Source: Spirodela intermedia
Taxonomy: Eukaryota > Streptophyta > Magnoliopsida > Alismatales > Araceae
Assembly (NCBI GenBank): GCA_902729315.2
Contig: LR746267.1
Span: 5,767,386-5,831,385 of the forward strand
Length of the DNA stretch: 64,000 nt
Reading direction: 5' to 3'
Shown: positions 34,805 to 46,946 of the stretch, one piece after another
Layout: every line of letters begins with the position of its first letter
Position numbering within the stretch: position 1 is the stretch's first letter
Program-made: the position numbers and the translations under genes
The notes under the pieces: generated by a model
The model's database searches: none
Told to the model about the DNA's origin: nothing
The model's input: only the letters and a program-made list of their open reading frames with translations

Positions 34805-35843
34805 TGTCAAGTACTATATGTAGTAAATTGAGGGTTATGAGGCTTTTTAATATTATCAATAAATAAATCAAGTATTTCAAATCTTTTATTAGTTTAGTTA
34901 ATCTCATTTCTTAAATTAGAATTATTTTGATGATACAATTCATAATTTCTTCTCTTATTATCACTGTCATATAATTCAAAAGAGGTTTGATCTCTAAAAT
35001 TTTAACTTAAATACTTATAAAGGCTATAAATTTCATCATAAGTTTTCTAAGTCGTTCTATAATATGATGAAGATAGTTTCTAAGTAAATCTTTGAATTTT
35101 TCTCATGTCTCATGTAAAGTTTCTCCCAATCTTTAAGTTAAACTCTATAATTTTTCTTAAGAAATAAAATTTTCAAAAAAAGTTATGTTTTCTCTTTCTA
35201 ACTAATTAATTCTCTATCTAATGTGGATAGACAACAACTAACTTTGTCCATAAATATATGAGAAAATAATTTCATCTTAATAATTTTTGATATAATTTGA
35301 GGGAGATTAACTAAATCATAGACCATATGAAATTTTCTAAATGCTAATAAGGTTTCTTTAAAACAATCCATGAAAATTAAGAAGTATTTAGAAAATTCTT
35401 AGATTTATTCGAATTTAACAGTGGGTGCTAATTAGAACTCTAATATTGGATGCTCATTGAAATGAATCAAAGACATAATGATTTTTCATGACATAGGATT
35501 ATTCTCAACTAGGCCTGCACTACCTTCAAGATCCATCAAAATTAATTTTATTTTAGATTTTTAATTTCAAAGAAAATTGTGAAAGGACTTTTTAGCTTTA
35601 GATGTGAGAATCTTCTACCATACATAAAAATCAATAAATTTGAGAAAAAAGTTTAATAATCTTTACCCTCCTTCGGTATGCTCTAGTCCTTGCCTTACTA
35701 CTCTTCATTTTTTTTATTAAAAAATATTATGTAAGAAGAAAATAAAAATAAGAGTTAATTTTATTTTTTGTACTCTAAAAGAAAAATAAAAATATATCAA
35801 ATATTATGTAATATATCTCCTACAATGGCGTCAAAATTTGACG
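34805..35843 (-). pseudogene. Gypsy gag remnant with primer-binding site
   Basis: On the minus strand, ten bases after the end of LTR3, is TGACGCCATTGTAGG (35833-35819), a decayed form of the TGGCGCCGTTGCCGG-type primer-binding site of plant gypsy elements. Further along, near 35230, comes a gag-like stretch (MKLFSHIFMDKVSCCLSTLD) resembling the FPFSLKDKAKSWLNTL region. Stops and shifts throughout. The fragment ends abruptly at the 3' end of inverted LTR2. Confidence 0.6.
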
Positions 35844-37544
35844 TGACTTAGTCATTATATAGTAAATCACCTAAATTTAAAATTTATAAAACTAGAAAAT
35901 ATCGATTTTCAAATATTTAGAAGTATTTTTGAATAAATATATCAACTATAATTCAATAAAAATTTTAAAAATAGTAAAAACATTATAGGTTGATTACAAG
36001 GATGTAATATAATATCAAGTAATACTTTAAAAAAATTCAAAGAATATAATTTTTTATAAATTTCAAAATAAGAAAAAAAATCTTTAAAATTCACAAAAAA
36101 GGAAAATAAGGGGTGTGGACATTAGGATGATGTCAACACTTGATAAATGTCAATCAAGTGAAAATAGAGTTCATCTAGTGATTCTTACATAAGTGATTAC
36201 AAATAATTTAATTGGTCAAAATAAGATCTCTAAAAGTTAAAAAAATCATAATTAAATGAAAAGTAGTTTGTAAAATTTAAATCACACAAATTACCTCTAA
36301 ATGAAGAAAAAATCAAGTTGAAAGTAGAAAAAATAAAATTTTGACTTCGCGATGACAATGTGTCAACATTGTATTTGAATCTTGAGCATTTAGGAGGATT
36401 GTCGTGTAGTGTCTATACCTTTGAAGGCTCTCCTTAGATAAAGATGATATGGACAACCTCTAGATCTTCTTGTGAAGTCGAGAGATCAATGAAATGAGTC
36501 ATTGAATCGTCTCTGGGACCTATCACTTGATGGAATAGAAAAACCTAATAGAGAGGAGCTAGATGGAGGCAGGGCATGTGTTAGAAAGTAAATCTGCGTA
36601 GCAAAAGGAGGTTCTTTATCACACACAGTACGTTCTCACGAGGTGACGAGTCATCTCCTGATAGATTGTCCTCTTCTCGATGACGACTTATTTGTTGATC
36701 AATTGAAGATGTTTTACTCAATAGATTTGCAATTTTTTTATCATGAATTATTCAATAATTTTAGTAACAATGCTTTACAAATCATGCTGATAAGATTTTT
36801 GTCAATGATCAAATGATTTTGACAACTTAATCATTAACTGACAATCTACACAAAAGTTGTAATTTAATTAGATAAAAATATGAATTTTAGCTCTAATAAG
36901 ATTCGAACCTATGCCAATAGCCCACCTATATTAGAGAGAGTAAAATAAGTACTCTAATATTTTTATAAAGTGACATCATCATAGTATATCGTTGTTACAA
37001 AGGGTATTTTAGGTATTGAAATAATCAACACCATTCTAGAGAAGGTGTGAGGTGGGTTTAGTCCCACATTGGTTGTATGCTGAAATTTTGGATGAATATA
37101 TAATAATACTACTACATTTAGAAGTAATGAGTCACTTTATTGCGTGTGTACGAGCACTCCTTTTCCCACAATTGATTGGCCACTGGTGACGTGGAAGAGG
37201 AGTGGCGCACATGTGTCCCCATTAGTGCATAGTCGCTCGAGCCCCTACTCATGGCTCTACCCAGATTGCACTTTCGACTCACTTACCGACCTAGCTAGTC
37301 GGCAAGTTCCCCCCCTCCTTTTTTTTATCTTTTTATTTTATTTTCTTTTTCTTCATTTATCTCAAAAATAAGATTATAAAAATTATAAAAAATTACATAA
37401 AATCACATAATTAGCTAAAATTTTACATTAAGTAACTGAAAACTATTTTTTATAATTTAACATAAATATAAGTCTATTTATTATGAGTTAAAATTAAATT
37501 ATATTATTTATTAATTATTAACTCATGATAATGAAGACTTATCA
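35844..37544 (-). mobile_element. Ty3/gypsy-type LTR, minus orientation, full length (LTR3)
   Basis: 1.70 kb. On the minus strand it runs from TGATAAGTCTTCATTATCA (ending at 37544) to GACTAAGTCA (35844), followed by a primer-binding-like site, so it is a 5' LTR. Same orientation as LTR1, opposite to LTR2. Confidence 0.8.
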
Positions 37545-38014
37545 GCTCATATATTTTCTACTAATACTTGAGAATAAGGATCATGAGATTTTTCTTAAAT
37601 TTATTCTACTAGACTCTCCTTGTTGAAGTCTTACTATTTGATAGTTTCTTAAATTTTCTATATTGTTGTCTCCCTTCTCTCTTATTTCCAAAAGCCTTTA
37701 TAAAATTTATTTCCTCCAACATCATTTGGTTCATTGTTTGCTGCATTATTTTGCTTAATTGCTATATCATATCTATACAATCAGGTTGAATTTGAGAGGG
37801 CTGATTTTTCTTAAAATTATTTTTCTATTTTGGATGAAATTTAAATTTTGAATTGGGTCTAAGTGCTTTCAGATTTTAAATATTATTTTAAAAGTTTCTT
37901 ATTTATTAAAATTGTGAGTTACATATCATTGTTCTTGCATAAATTAAAATGATTGATCTACATTATAACATTGAAATTCTCAATGATCATTTTCACCATA
38001 CATAAGGTAAGTAC
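37545..38014 (+). mobile_element. Second copy of the gypsy 3' internal end
   Basis: Direct copy of about 32560-33066, with TTAGACTCTCCTT-, TTTGGTTCATTGTTTGCTGC-, ATCAGGTTGAATTTGAGA- and TTCA(C/T)CATACATA-like landmarks in the same order. It stops at ...GTAC, where the copia LTR begins; the first copy stops at ...GTAC where LTR2 begins. Confidence 0.75.
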
Positions 38015-38200
38015 TATTAGAGTAGCCCATTGGTCCCATCAAGCTTATTATGGACTTACTCTCTCCACGTCCCTATTCTTCTTCCACGATCTCTACTTCT
38101 TCTCTCTCTCTCCACTCCATCTTCCTCTCTTCTATATAACCTCATGTATTCTTCTTTTTCAATATATAAATTCTAGGGTTTTCTCTTCTTCTCGTCAACA
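38015..38200 (+). repeat. 5' LTR of the copia element
   Basis: About 186 bp, ends CAACA and abuts the primer-binding site at 38201-38212. It includes a TATATAA box near 38132 expected of an LTR promoter. No 3' partner in the window. Confidence 0.75.
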
Positions 38201-41200
38201 TGGTATCAAAGCCATAGGGTTTCTTCACCACTGCCACTCCACCTCCTCTCCTATCTTGATGTCACATATCCTCTCTGACACAATCTCTTGCAATGCCACC
38301 TTGCACACCTACCTAGGGCCCAATCAACATAGTCTTGTACGTCTACAACACCTCCTACCATGCACACCTACTACCCATCTAGCACTTGTCTAGTGTCGTC
38401 TTGCACACTTGTCTAGTGTGCCGCCACATATGTACCAACTACAAGTGCATGTGCACCGCGTGCCACCTCTCGGCACCCTACATGCCACCTCTTGACACCT
38501 AACATGTCGCTTCCCGTCACTTGTGCGTCGCCTCTTTGCTCCCTCTACGTCACCTCCTAGCGCCCTATGCATCACCTCTTGGACCCTGCATGCTACCTCC
38601 AGCACCCCATGTGGCTCCGAGGACATCCCGTTCCAACGTCATCTCATCTCCTATTAATCCTAATCTATAGATCTTGTGGGCAACTCCTTGATGTCTCAGG
38701 CACTTTCTCCACTAGTTCTTTAACCAGCTGTCACTCTTACTCTAATCAGGTCAGCTATTCTATGGCACTCCATCATAAGACAACTTACAGGACCAGCATA
38801 TATCTTCAATGGATATAATTATGTATCGTGGGGCCTTTCAATTCGAGTACTTCTTGACATCACACAACCTACTCCATCACTTGTCAATTGATATGCTCGG
38901 CCTCACTAATTTGTCATTTGTTTCATGGTTTCAACTCTATTCAGCCATCCTTACTTAGATGCTTTAGAGTATTAAGTCAAATATTGTCAAGCCTCACACC
39001 TGGATTTACCTTGTGCAACAACTCTAGATGACATTTGAGAACATACATCAATTAGACGAATATTAATTAGATGGTCGAGATCTTTGAGTTACTTCTTGCC
39101 TATAAGTAGGACAACTCTTCACTTCAAGCTCATTTTAGTCGTCTCTATGTCCTAATACAAGGGCTTGCCATCTATCTGCCTTTGACCATTGACCTCTAGA
39201 CATTCGAGCACTATTATTAGGAGTTTCTTGTCGAAGTCTATCTAAGTAGACTTCACTCATCAATTATCTCTCAGATTCATGTGATGATCCTCTCTAGAGA
39301 CTCAGTACACAATATGTCTCACATTTTCTCCACTATACTTAGTGTGAGTACAAACACTCCTACTATTGCTAGTGGCACATTTACTCCTTCAATGATGATC
39401 GTCTCCACTTCTTGAGTATCACATGATCCTCTTACTTCAAGACCAGATAGTGGTTGTCTACTATGAGGGAAGGGCCATAATTCTTTTCCTCCATGCATCC
39501 ACTACCACAAGCAAAATCATCTACCTGACAAATGTTGAAACAATTCAAGAAGCTCAACTTTGCCCAATTGGCTCTTTTGCCTCCTTCACTAACTTCTACA
39601 ATACTATCTAGTGTCCCATCTCTAATTTTTCAGGTGACATTGACCTCCATTGAGTGTGAAGCACCATGTTGTTTTAGTGATACTATGGCTCATTCCTCTA
39701 CAAATTTGTCCACACTTTTGTATCCTTCCATGTCAGATACACACACTCTCCTTGCATCTTCATTTTCACCATAGGTTATTGACTCGAGGGCCTCCACCCA
39801 CCTAATCGGCATACCCACCATTTTTTCATCATACTAGTCTACCCCTCATCATCCACTAGTTATCATTGCTGATGGCCGAACTTGTTCAATCAACAAATAT
39901 GACAATACCATTGTTACCCCAAATATTCCTCTCACCCAAGTTCTCTATGTTCTCGATTTTTTTGCTAACCTCTTATTTATCAATACCATTACTTGAGTCA
40001 TCATTTATTCCGTTACATTTTTTCCTTTTCATATACCTTCCAAGATCTATATATTGAATAGAGGATTGATTTGGGGTGTGAGAATGGCCAAGGTGTCTAT
40101 AAGTTAATATCCAATGAACCTTTTTTGTCAAGGTGTCTATAAGGACTTTCAAGCCTTTTTTTTTTCTATATGGTCACTTCATCTTTTTTGTGGCATTGTC
40201 ATGTAGGACATCTTTGTTTTAAAAAACTTCAAAAAACCTTGCCTTGGCTTTCTCTTAATAAGTTTGTATGCGAGTCGTGTTAATTAAGTAAACATCATCA
40301 TGGTTCATACTCAAGTCGAGACGGAATTTCATCCACATCACCTTTTGACCTCATTCATTGTATTGTTTTAGGCCTCTCTTGTACTCCATCTATCTTGGAT
40401 CATTGCTACTACATTGTCTTTGTTGATGACTACACTCGGGTGAGTTGGGTTTATCTTTTCTAAGATCATACTTAAGTTCACACCATAATTGTTCACTTCA
40501 TTACCAAGGTCATCACTTAGTACTTTACTACGTTCAAGATTTTTTGTACCAACAATACTTTAGAACTGATCTAAGACTCACTTCATATATTTTGTGATGA
40601 TCATGATATTCTTCATCAAACCATGTTGCCGAATGAAAAATATTACTAACTACTTGACATTACTTGCACACTACTTATTGAAATGATTGTTCCTTATTAT
40701 ATGTAGTCTGATGTTCTTCTAATAGTCACATATCTTCAAAATCGGCTTTCTTCCGCTCCACTTGGTAGAGCCATTTCACTTCATCGTCTTTCACTCGATT
40801 TTTCACTTTTTTTCTTATCCCCTCATGTCTTTAGATGCACTACTTTTATCTAAGACCACTCTCCTTCTCTTTCTAAATTGACCTCTCATACTCTCAAAGG
40901 AGTCTTTGTTGGTTACTGATAAACACAAAAGAATTATCGAATCTATTTTCTTGATACTCATCACTATGTGACATCAGTTGACATTATTTTTCATGAGTCT
41001 CCCTCCTTTTCATCAATATCAACTCCTCTTTGATCTACTATATCTTCACCACCTTATTTTCCTCCTATGGTGATCATTACAGATCCCTCTCTTACTCTTC
41101 CTATTTGTTCAATTTCTCCCTCGTTAGCTCTTCTTTTGACACTTTTAGCTTTGTTGCCATCTGACTTCTCTATTCTGAAATCGGATTTGTCTTCACCCTT

Positions 41201-42000
41201 TGTCGATGACCCTCCTCTAGTCATCTCTTCTGACACTTAGGTGGATGACCTTCATCTTCCTATTACTCTCTAAAAAGGTACACGTGCATGCACCAAATAT
41301 CCCATTTCTCACTTTATTTTCTACAACCATCTTTCTTCTTGTTTTCGTATCTTTACTCTTCCCATGGCCTCTGAGTCAATTCCATAATCATATGTTGAGG
41401 CTACATAGATACCTAAATAGAAGGTGGCCATAGATTAGAGGTAGATGTCTTGGTGTCTTGGAGATTGGACACTTGTATCTTGTCCACTTGATGCTAACAT
41501 CATCACATGTAAATGAGTTTTCACACTCAAATATAACCTAGATGGATCAATTGCACATTACAAGGCTCGTTTGATTGCTCGTGAGTTCAGCCATATGGCA
41601 TTGACTACATTAAAATGTTCTCTCTAGTGGTTCGACACAATTACATTCGAGTGATACTCTCTCTAACAATCAATCAAGTATGGTCTTTATACCAATTGGA
41701 TGTTTCCAATGCCTTTCTTACGATGACTTTGAAAAATAGATGTTTATGTAGCAACCTCCTTTATATGTTGCTCAATGAACACTATTGAAGGTGTCTTTTG
41801 CAGCGTGCCATTTATGGCCTTAAGCAAAGTCCACGTGTCTAATTCATCAAGTTCAGTGGTCTCCTTTGATGTAATTTGAATTCTCACCATATTTTATGGA
41901 TCTCATAGTACCTACAAAGACTACTGAATTTGACATTGTCATCCTAGCTATTTATGTGGATGACATAACATTTTCTCAGTATTATATTACTTCAATGTTG
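38015..42000 (+). mobile_element. Decayed Ty1/copia retrotransposon, 3'-truncated
   Basis: A short 5' LTR (38015-38200, TATTAGAG...CAACA, first dinucleotide TA for TG) is followed at once by TGGTATCAAAGC, the initiator-Met-tRNA primer-binding site with one change. Reading in broken frames: gag-like (NYVSWGLSIRVLL, near 38815), protease (LDSRASTHLIG near 39780, for LDSGASSH), pre-integrase (WHCHVGHLCFKKLQ near 40185), integrase (YYIVFVDDYTRVSWVYLF near 40405), reverse transcriptase (LDGSIAHYKARLIAREF near 41545; QLDVSNAFL near 41695; AIYVDDI near 41950). The order protease, integrase, RT identifies Ty1/copia. RNase H and the 3' LTR are missing. Many stops and shifts make it inactive. Confidence 0.9.
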
Positions 42001-42824
42001 TATCCTCTTGTTTTCCATAAATTCAGCTTGTTAAAATTTTCAATACTATATTAAATAACATTTATTTGAAGAATCAAACGTAAAAAAAAATAGGGATCAA
42101 CATATTTGATGGTTCTATATACCATCTGGGTTTTAGCTATAGTATAGAAATTTGAAAATAAGGATTGGCACCTTTTGCTTGGACAAATCAAAAGCAAATT
42201 AAAAAGGTGAAGATCAAGGAACATTAGCTAATGCTGAATTTTTCTGTAGTTAATAATAGAAGTATATCATTAAATAATGACAATGTCCTAATGAGTGTCT
42301 TGTCATCACAGATTTTGCAAAAATCTTTGTTCTCCCTTACAATAAAGAAAACATTTTATCATCTCTCACGGAATTTTTCCAGTTTTGATCAATTAGCTAA
42401 TTTCAGACCTTTTGGAAATAAAGTGTAGAACGCCTGAAAGGCACCTTTAGCTAAGACAAAATTCATAAATAGTTAAAAAGGTAAAGATAAATGAAATCAG
42501 ATAATTATCACTTTTTTGTAGTTCATCTAAGAAATATATTATTAGATAATGACAATATCCCAAAATGGAGGGCTTTATTGGTGAAAATTTAATCAAAAAT
42601 CGTTGTTTATTATTTAAAACATGAAAGGCTTTTTATTTCTCTACACTATCCCTTGACTTTCTCATAAAGAAAAAATTTAATTTTCATCAGTTGTCTACTG
42701 GAAATGAGAGAAGTGGAGTAGAACTCTTGAATGGGCGAGGCCGTGCTTTTTTTGGATTCAATACCTACCTCCATCCAAGAACTTTCTCCTAGTCTCCAGA
42801 TTTCCCAGCAGCTAACAAGTTAAG

Positions 42825-42827
<3 letters not shown>
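42001..42827. repeat. AT-rich flank with a diverged tandem duplication
   Basis: Segments starting GGCACCTTTTGCTTGGACAA (near 42166) and GGCACCTTTAGCTAAGACAA (near 42440) share a following series: AAAAAGGTRAAGATMAA, TTTTTSTGTAGTT, ATATTAWTAGATAATGACAAT. Period is about 270 bp. No gene seen. Confidence 0.6.
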
Positions 42828-42892
<65 letters not shown>

Positions 42893-42902
42893 CCTCCCTC
42901 TC
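42828..42902 (+). repeat. (TC)n microsatellite
   Basis: About 30 TC units ending in CCCTCCCTCCCTC. Confidence 0.95.
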
Positions 42903-42939
42903 AAGATTAATTTACATATGTATATTTTCTGATTCAGAT

Positions 42940-43457
42940 TTCAATTTTGTTTGTAGTTGAGGTTAAGAAAGCAGGAAGCGAAAGCTTCCAGGAGCTGAAT
43001 TGGTTGGGCTCTTGAAGAACTCTAAAACTGGAGATTAAATCACTCTCCAATGGGAAACTAAATTTTTGAAAAATTCTTCACAAATAGTATGCATTCCTTC
43101 TAAGAATGGACTTTTTTTCTGCTGCCATCCTCTCACTTATAACGGGTCAATCTAATAAAATCACTCCTCTTGCGTTGTCTCTTATTGAAGGACCTCACGG
43201 GATGAAGAGTCTACTCAACTTCGCTTGGGCTACTGAGTCAAAGAACTGAATTGACCCAACACTGAATGGGATCACCGTTGGATCAACTGGCCGATAAGCC
43301 TGACTGAAGTTTGATACAATCTGGGCCATATATTCTATATCAGATGGCCCCCCTTGTTTTGACCAATTCGGGCCGCAAAGTAAATTCAAGGAGCTCACAT
43401 GGGTTCGATCGCTGAATCTATTTGTTCTGATCAAGATGCAATAATTCCCATGCCCTC

Positions 43458-43460
<3 letters not shown>
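42940..43460 (+). repeat. About 600-bp dispersed direct repeat, copy 2 (right of the retrotransposon block)
   Basis: Same order of landmarks as 26850-27440, with both copies running into a (TC)n tract (here 43455-43543). Splice-like ends TTTGTAG (near 42956) and GTATGCAT (near 43088) are partly kept, the donor context being changed to AATAGTATGC. Confidence 0.85.

Positions 43461-43543
<83 letters not shown>
43455..43543 (+). repeat. (TC)n microsatellite
   Basis: TC tract of about 40 units with one CC interruption, beginning with (TGTC) variants. Confidence 0.95.
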
Positions 43544-43689
43544 ATTATTAGGAGGATTTTTAGAAAGTAAAATATGTATTAAATAACCGAGATTTTTAAT
43601 GGGTATCTGTAAGGGTAGATTTTTGAGCCGCCAGATCTGTCCCAATAAGCCGGCGAAAGTCAAATACTTAATAATACTGCATGAACAGT

Positions 43690-45060
43690 CTAAAATCTGC
43701 CTAAATAGAAAAATTAGAGTTACCCCGAAGATAGCTAGTTATACTGCTAATTAGCATTATTACGCAATTGGATACATTCCCATAGAATAAAAAATTATTA
43801 TTTCCCCTTGAGTTTTTTTTAGCAATGAAATTATTTACCGTTGACCCACACAAAAAGCTTGGTAAAAGGGCCAAGAGATATCTAGAGTCAACCCACACAC
43901 ACTCCTATCTAGGCTAGGATCAGCCCAGAAAATGGCATCTGGAAGACGTTTAACCCACATGCAGAGTATGGAAAACGAGAAATTAGACTTAACACAATAA
44001 TTAGACAAAAAACATAAGCTCTTTTAAATAGATGAAATCAATGCATCTCTGCAACAAATGCAGGCTTATAAAGATTTCTGAGATGCACATTACGTTGATA
44101 AGGCTTCAAAGTTGGATTTTGCGTCAAGATTGATTTTCATAAAAATTATGAATCAATCCTTTTTCAATTAATAAAGCTAAATACATATTTTCAAAAATCA
44201 AGCCTTTGTCAATTAATAAACCTAATTATTTTAATTAGGTTTCAAATTTTTATTCTACTCCAAGATTATATTTCATGAAAAATATGAATCGGTATACAGT
44301 TCATCAACTATCAGAAGTATCTATTCATCTAGTTTCCTTCCTCCCAGAACTCACTCCACCATCATGTTACAGCATGAAACATAAAATATATATGAATTTG
44401 TGAACACCTGTCAGATTCTCTGGTAGGGTAAGAACTGAGGAAAGCCCAAAGATTTAGTCCCATCCATTCCAAGTATGGAATTGGATCGACATAGCATAAT
44501 CAGAATGTCATCCTCAAAGAAAAGGCAATGCGTGAAAGGCTCACAGAGGCTGAGAATTTCTCTCTCTCCCGAATCTGTCAGGTAACCTCCAATTGCTCCG
44601 AAATATCTTTTATAGACAGACATCAGTTGACTTATTGCACCCTGAAGCATTGAAAAGAATGGTTCAAACATGGTGACGAATTCAGCCTTACTGGTGATGG
44701 AAAATATCCAGCTTAGAGATCTTGGGATGCTCCTATTAAATGTCTAAATTTGATCAATAATCCAGGATAATAACCTCCCATCCAGTACAGGACGGATACC
44801 TTACATAGATAGAACAAGAAATAGGCAACAAAAATGGAAATGATTAGCTTGATCCATACCTCCCCAATCTCTAATGAAGGCATATGAGGAAGAAAGTCAT
44901 TGCCCACAAAAAAACACATAAATACAAACTCGTCAATCAATAACTCGCTCAAAATTTATATCAAATGGTGGATCAGGTATTTGATGATCGTTCTCCAGGT
45001 AAGGAAGTTCAGATGTTGAGAAACTGTCATTACAAAAAAGAAACTGAGGAACTTCAGTCC
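43690..45060 (-). pseudogene. Broken partial copy of an XRN 5'-3' exoribonuclease gene
   Basis: Two XRN exons can be read on the minus strand. One, about 45040-44860, gives [20 protein letters not shown], then, after a one-base frame change that follows a stop in [23 protein letters not shown], ending LEIGE with a GTATGG donor. The other, 44641-44565, gives GAISQLMSVYKRYFGAIGGY and LTDSGE; the expected donor after it is gone (GAGAGAGAAA). Further toward 43690, the sequence 43690-43990 matches 54215-54480, which lies in a late intron of the intact XRN gene. So early and late parts of the gene sit next to each other with the middle missing. [11 protein letters not shown] is a conserved XRN signature. 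The intact counterparts of these two exons lie outside the window. Confidence 0.82.
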
Positions 45061-46946
45061 AATAGGGCATAGAAGAGAATTGGCACATAAGAAGAACATT
45101 ACGCACCAAAAACTGGTTTTACAGTCATCATTGAAAGAGAGAAACGATGTCAATTATACTGAAAGAAGATTTATGCAACAGACTAACAAAACACTTCCTC
45201 ATGACTGGGGGATTGACCTTATACACGCTGCTGTGACATCATTCTGAGATATTGTCTAAAGACAATCAACTGCCCTCTCAATAGACCTGGTTTGCAGGGA
45301 AAAATCTGTGCAAACACGGAAAAACTTACCTGATATTTCTTTTTATGAATTGGGGTGTCATCTGTTATTGGCATCTCATTTTGTCAGCCGCTGTGAACGG
45401 TGGGTTTTAGAGAAATAATTACCAGAAAAGCACTCATCTAATGTAAATAATTTACTAACAAGCAGATATCCTGCATCACCCCAGAAACCAAACCAATGGT
45501 CTTCCCTGTGTGTTGCATTCTTTCTATGAAAATAAATAAAGAAAGAAATTCGTCCTCGAAGCTAGATTTTTGTGAATAGGTCTAAATGACATCATATCAG
45601 CGAAAAATGATCCAACTAGTGACTCTTCTATTCTACTAGTTTTTCCTTTGCCAAAAGTGGGACCAAAACAAATCGGATTCAATAAAATCTGCAGAATGCA
45701 CCGATTATATTGGTTCCAGATATAAGAAAAAATATTTACATCGATTGGGAAGGCAATCCAATTTCTTCTATACAGCATTAAAACCCTGAAAAAGCATCCC
45801 CCCCATCTAGTGAATACCAACAAATCCAGTAATTCTTAAAATATATGGTCCTAGCAAACATGGTTCTAAGTTTGCCTCGCATGGGCACAATATTGCCTTT
45901 TGATTCAAGGTGACTAAAATATCATCCCAACAATAGTTCTTGAAGAATTGTCAAGGCAACAAGGTAGCCCAGACCTCTGTGGCGTTTGGCTATAAAATCA
46001 TTAGATGAATAGCATTTGCTCCCTAGGAAGCTCCTTCTCTCAAGAGATCTGCCAGTTAGTATACTATAACAAAGCTATACAGTAAGAAATCATGAGTCAC
46101 ATTAGTGAACTTAGCTACAGGTAGAATTGGCGTCGGATAAGGACATGGATTGGAGCATGTAGGTGGCTTATTCAATGTGCAGACGTTGAACAGCATTTGC
46201 TCTTGTTTGGTCTATTTATTCCTTGGAAGCTCCTTCCCTCACCTCAATAGATCTGCCAGTTATCATATTATTACAAAGGAGAAACCTCGAGTCACATTAA
46301 TGAACTTAGCTATGCGGTGGATTATTCAATGTGCAGACACCTGGGCAATCTGGACAGAGAAAAAAGAGAATTTTTTTAATAGGGGAAATGGTATCTTTTA
46401 AAGGTGTTTGGTGAAAGGTAAGTGAGATTGGTGAGGATTGAAGAAAGAGGGCTCAATTATTTTGGGTTATAGGTTATTATTTTTGATCTAACGCTAAAGT
46501 GAGATTGGTGAGGATTGACATGTTTTTTTCAGACTGTTTTGATTTTACTTCAAAATCTGTTCTAATTTTTGCAGCCACAGCAACTAATTTTCAAACTGAT
46601 TAAAATCATTAAAATCATCTTAAATAGTACGAAGTTTTCTCTCTTGAATGTATGTCTACTTGTGGGTTCATGTTTTTCTCCTTTGTGTATTCAAAGAACT
46701 ACAAAGGTTGAAAATTTCTGATCTTGTGGATTCAAGATATAATTTTTATGCCTTATAGATTCATGGGTCAAAATCCTCGACTTTGTGAAAAATAATTCGA
46801 AATAATTTTAAATAAACAAGTATAGTTTATGAAAACTTACCATCAGAGCTAAATGCGATAGAGAGTGGACTAACAGAGGGAAGTCCACAGGGGTATTTGT
46901 ACAGAGGGAGTCCAGAGGCAGGGCTCCTCCCCTCCATCCGGCGTCC
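45061..46946. other. Region between the XRN remnant and HISN5, with a tandem duplication at 46011-46345
   Basis: AGCATTTGCTC, GGAAGCTCCTTCYCTCA, AGATCTGCCAGTTA, GAGTCACATTA(G/A)TGAACTTAGCTA and TTATTCAATGTGCAGAC occur twice in order, near 46011-46190 and 46191-46345, a period of about 180 bp. The rest shows no gene, though parts may be eroded XRN introns. The HISN5 promoter and 5'UTR are at the right end. Confidence 0.6.
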
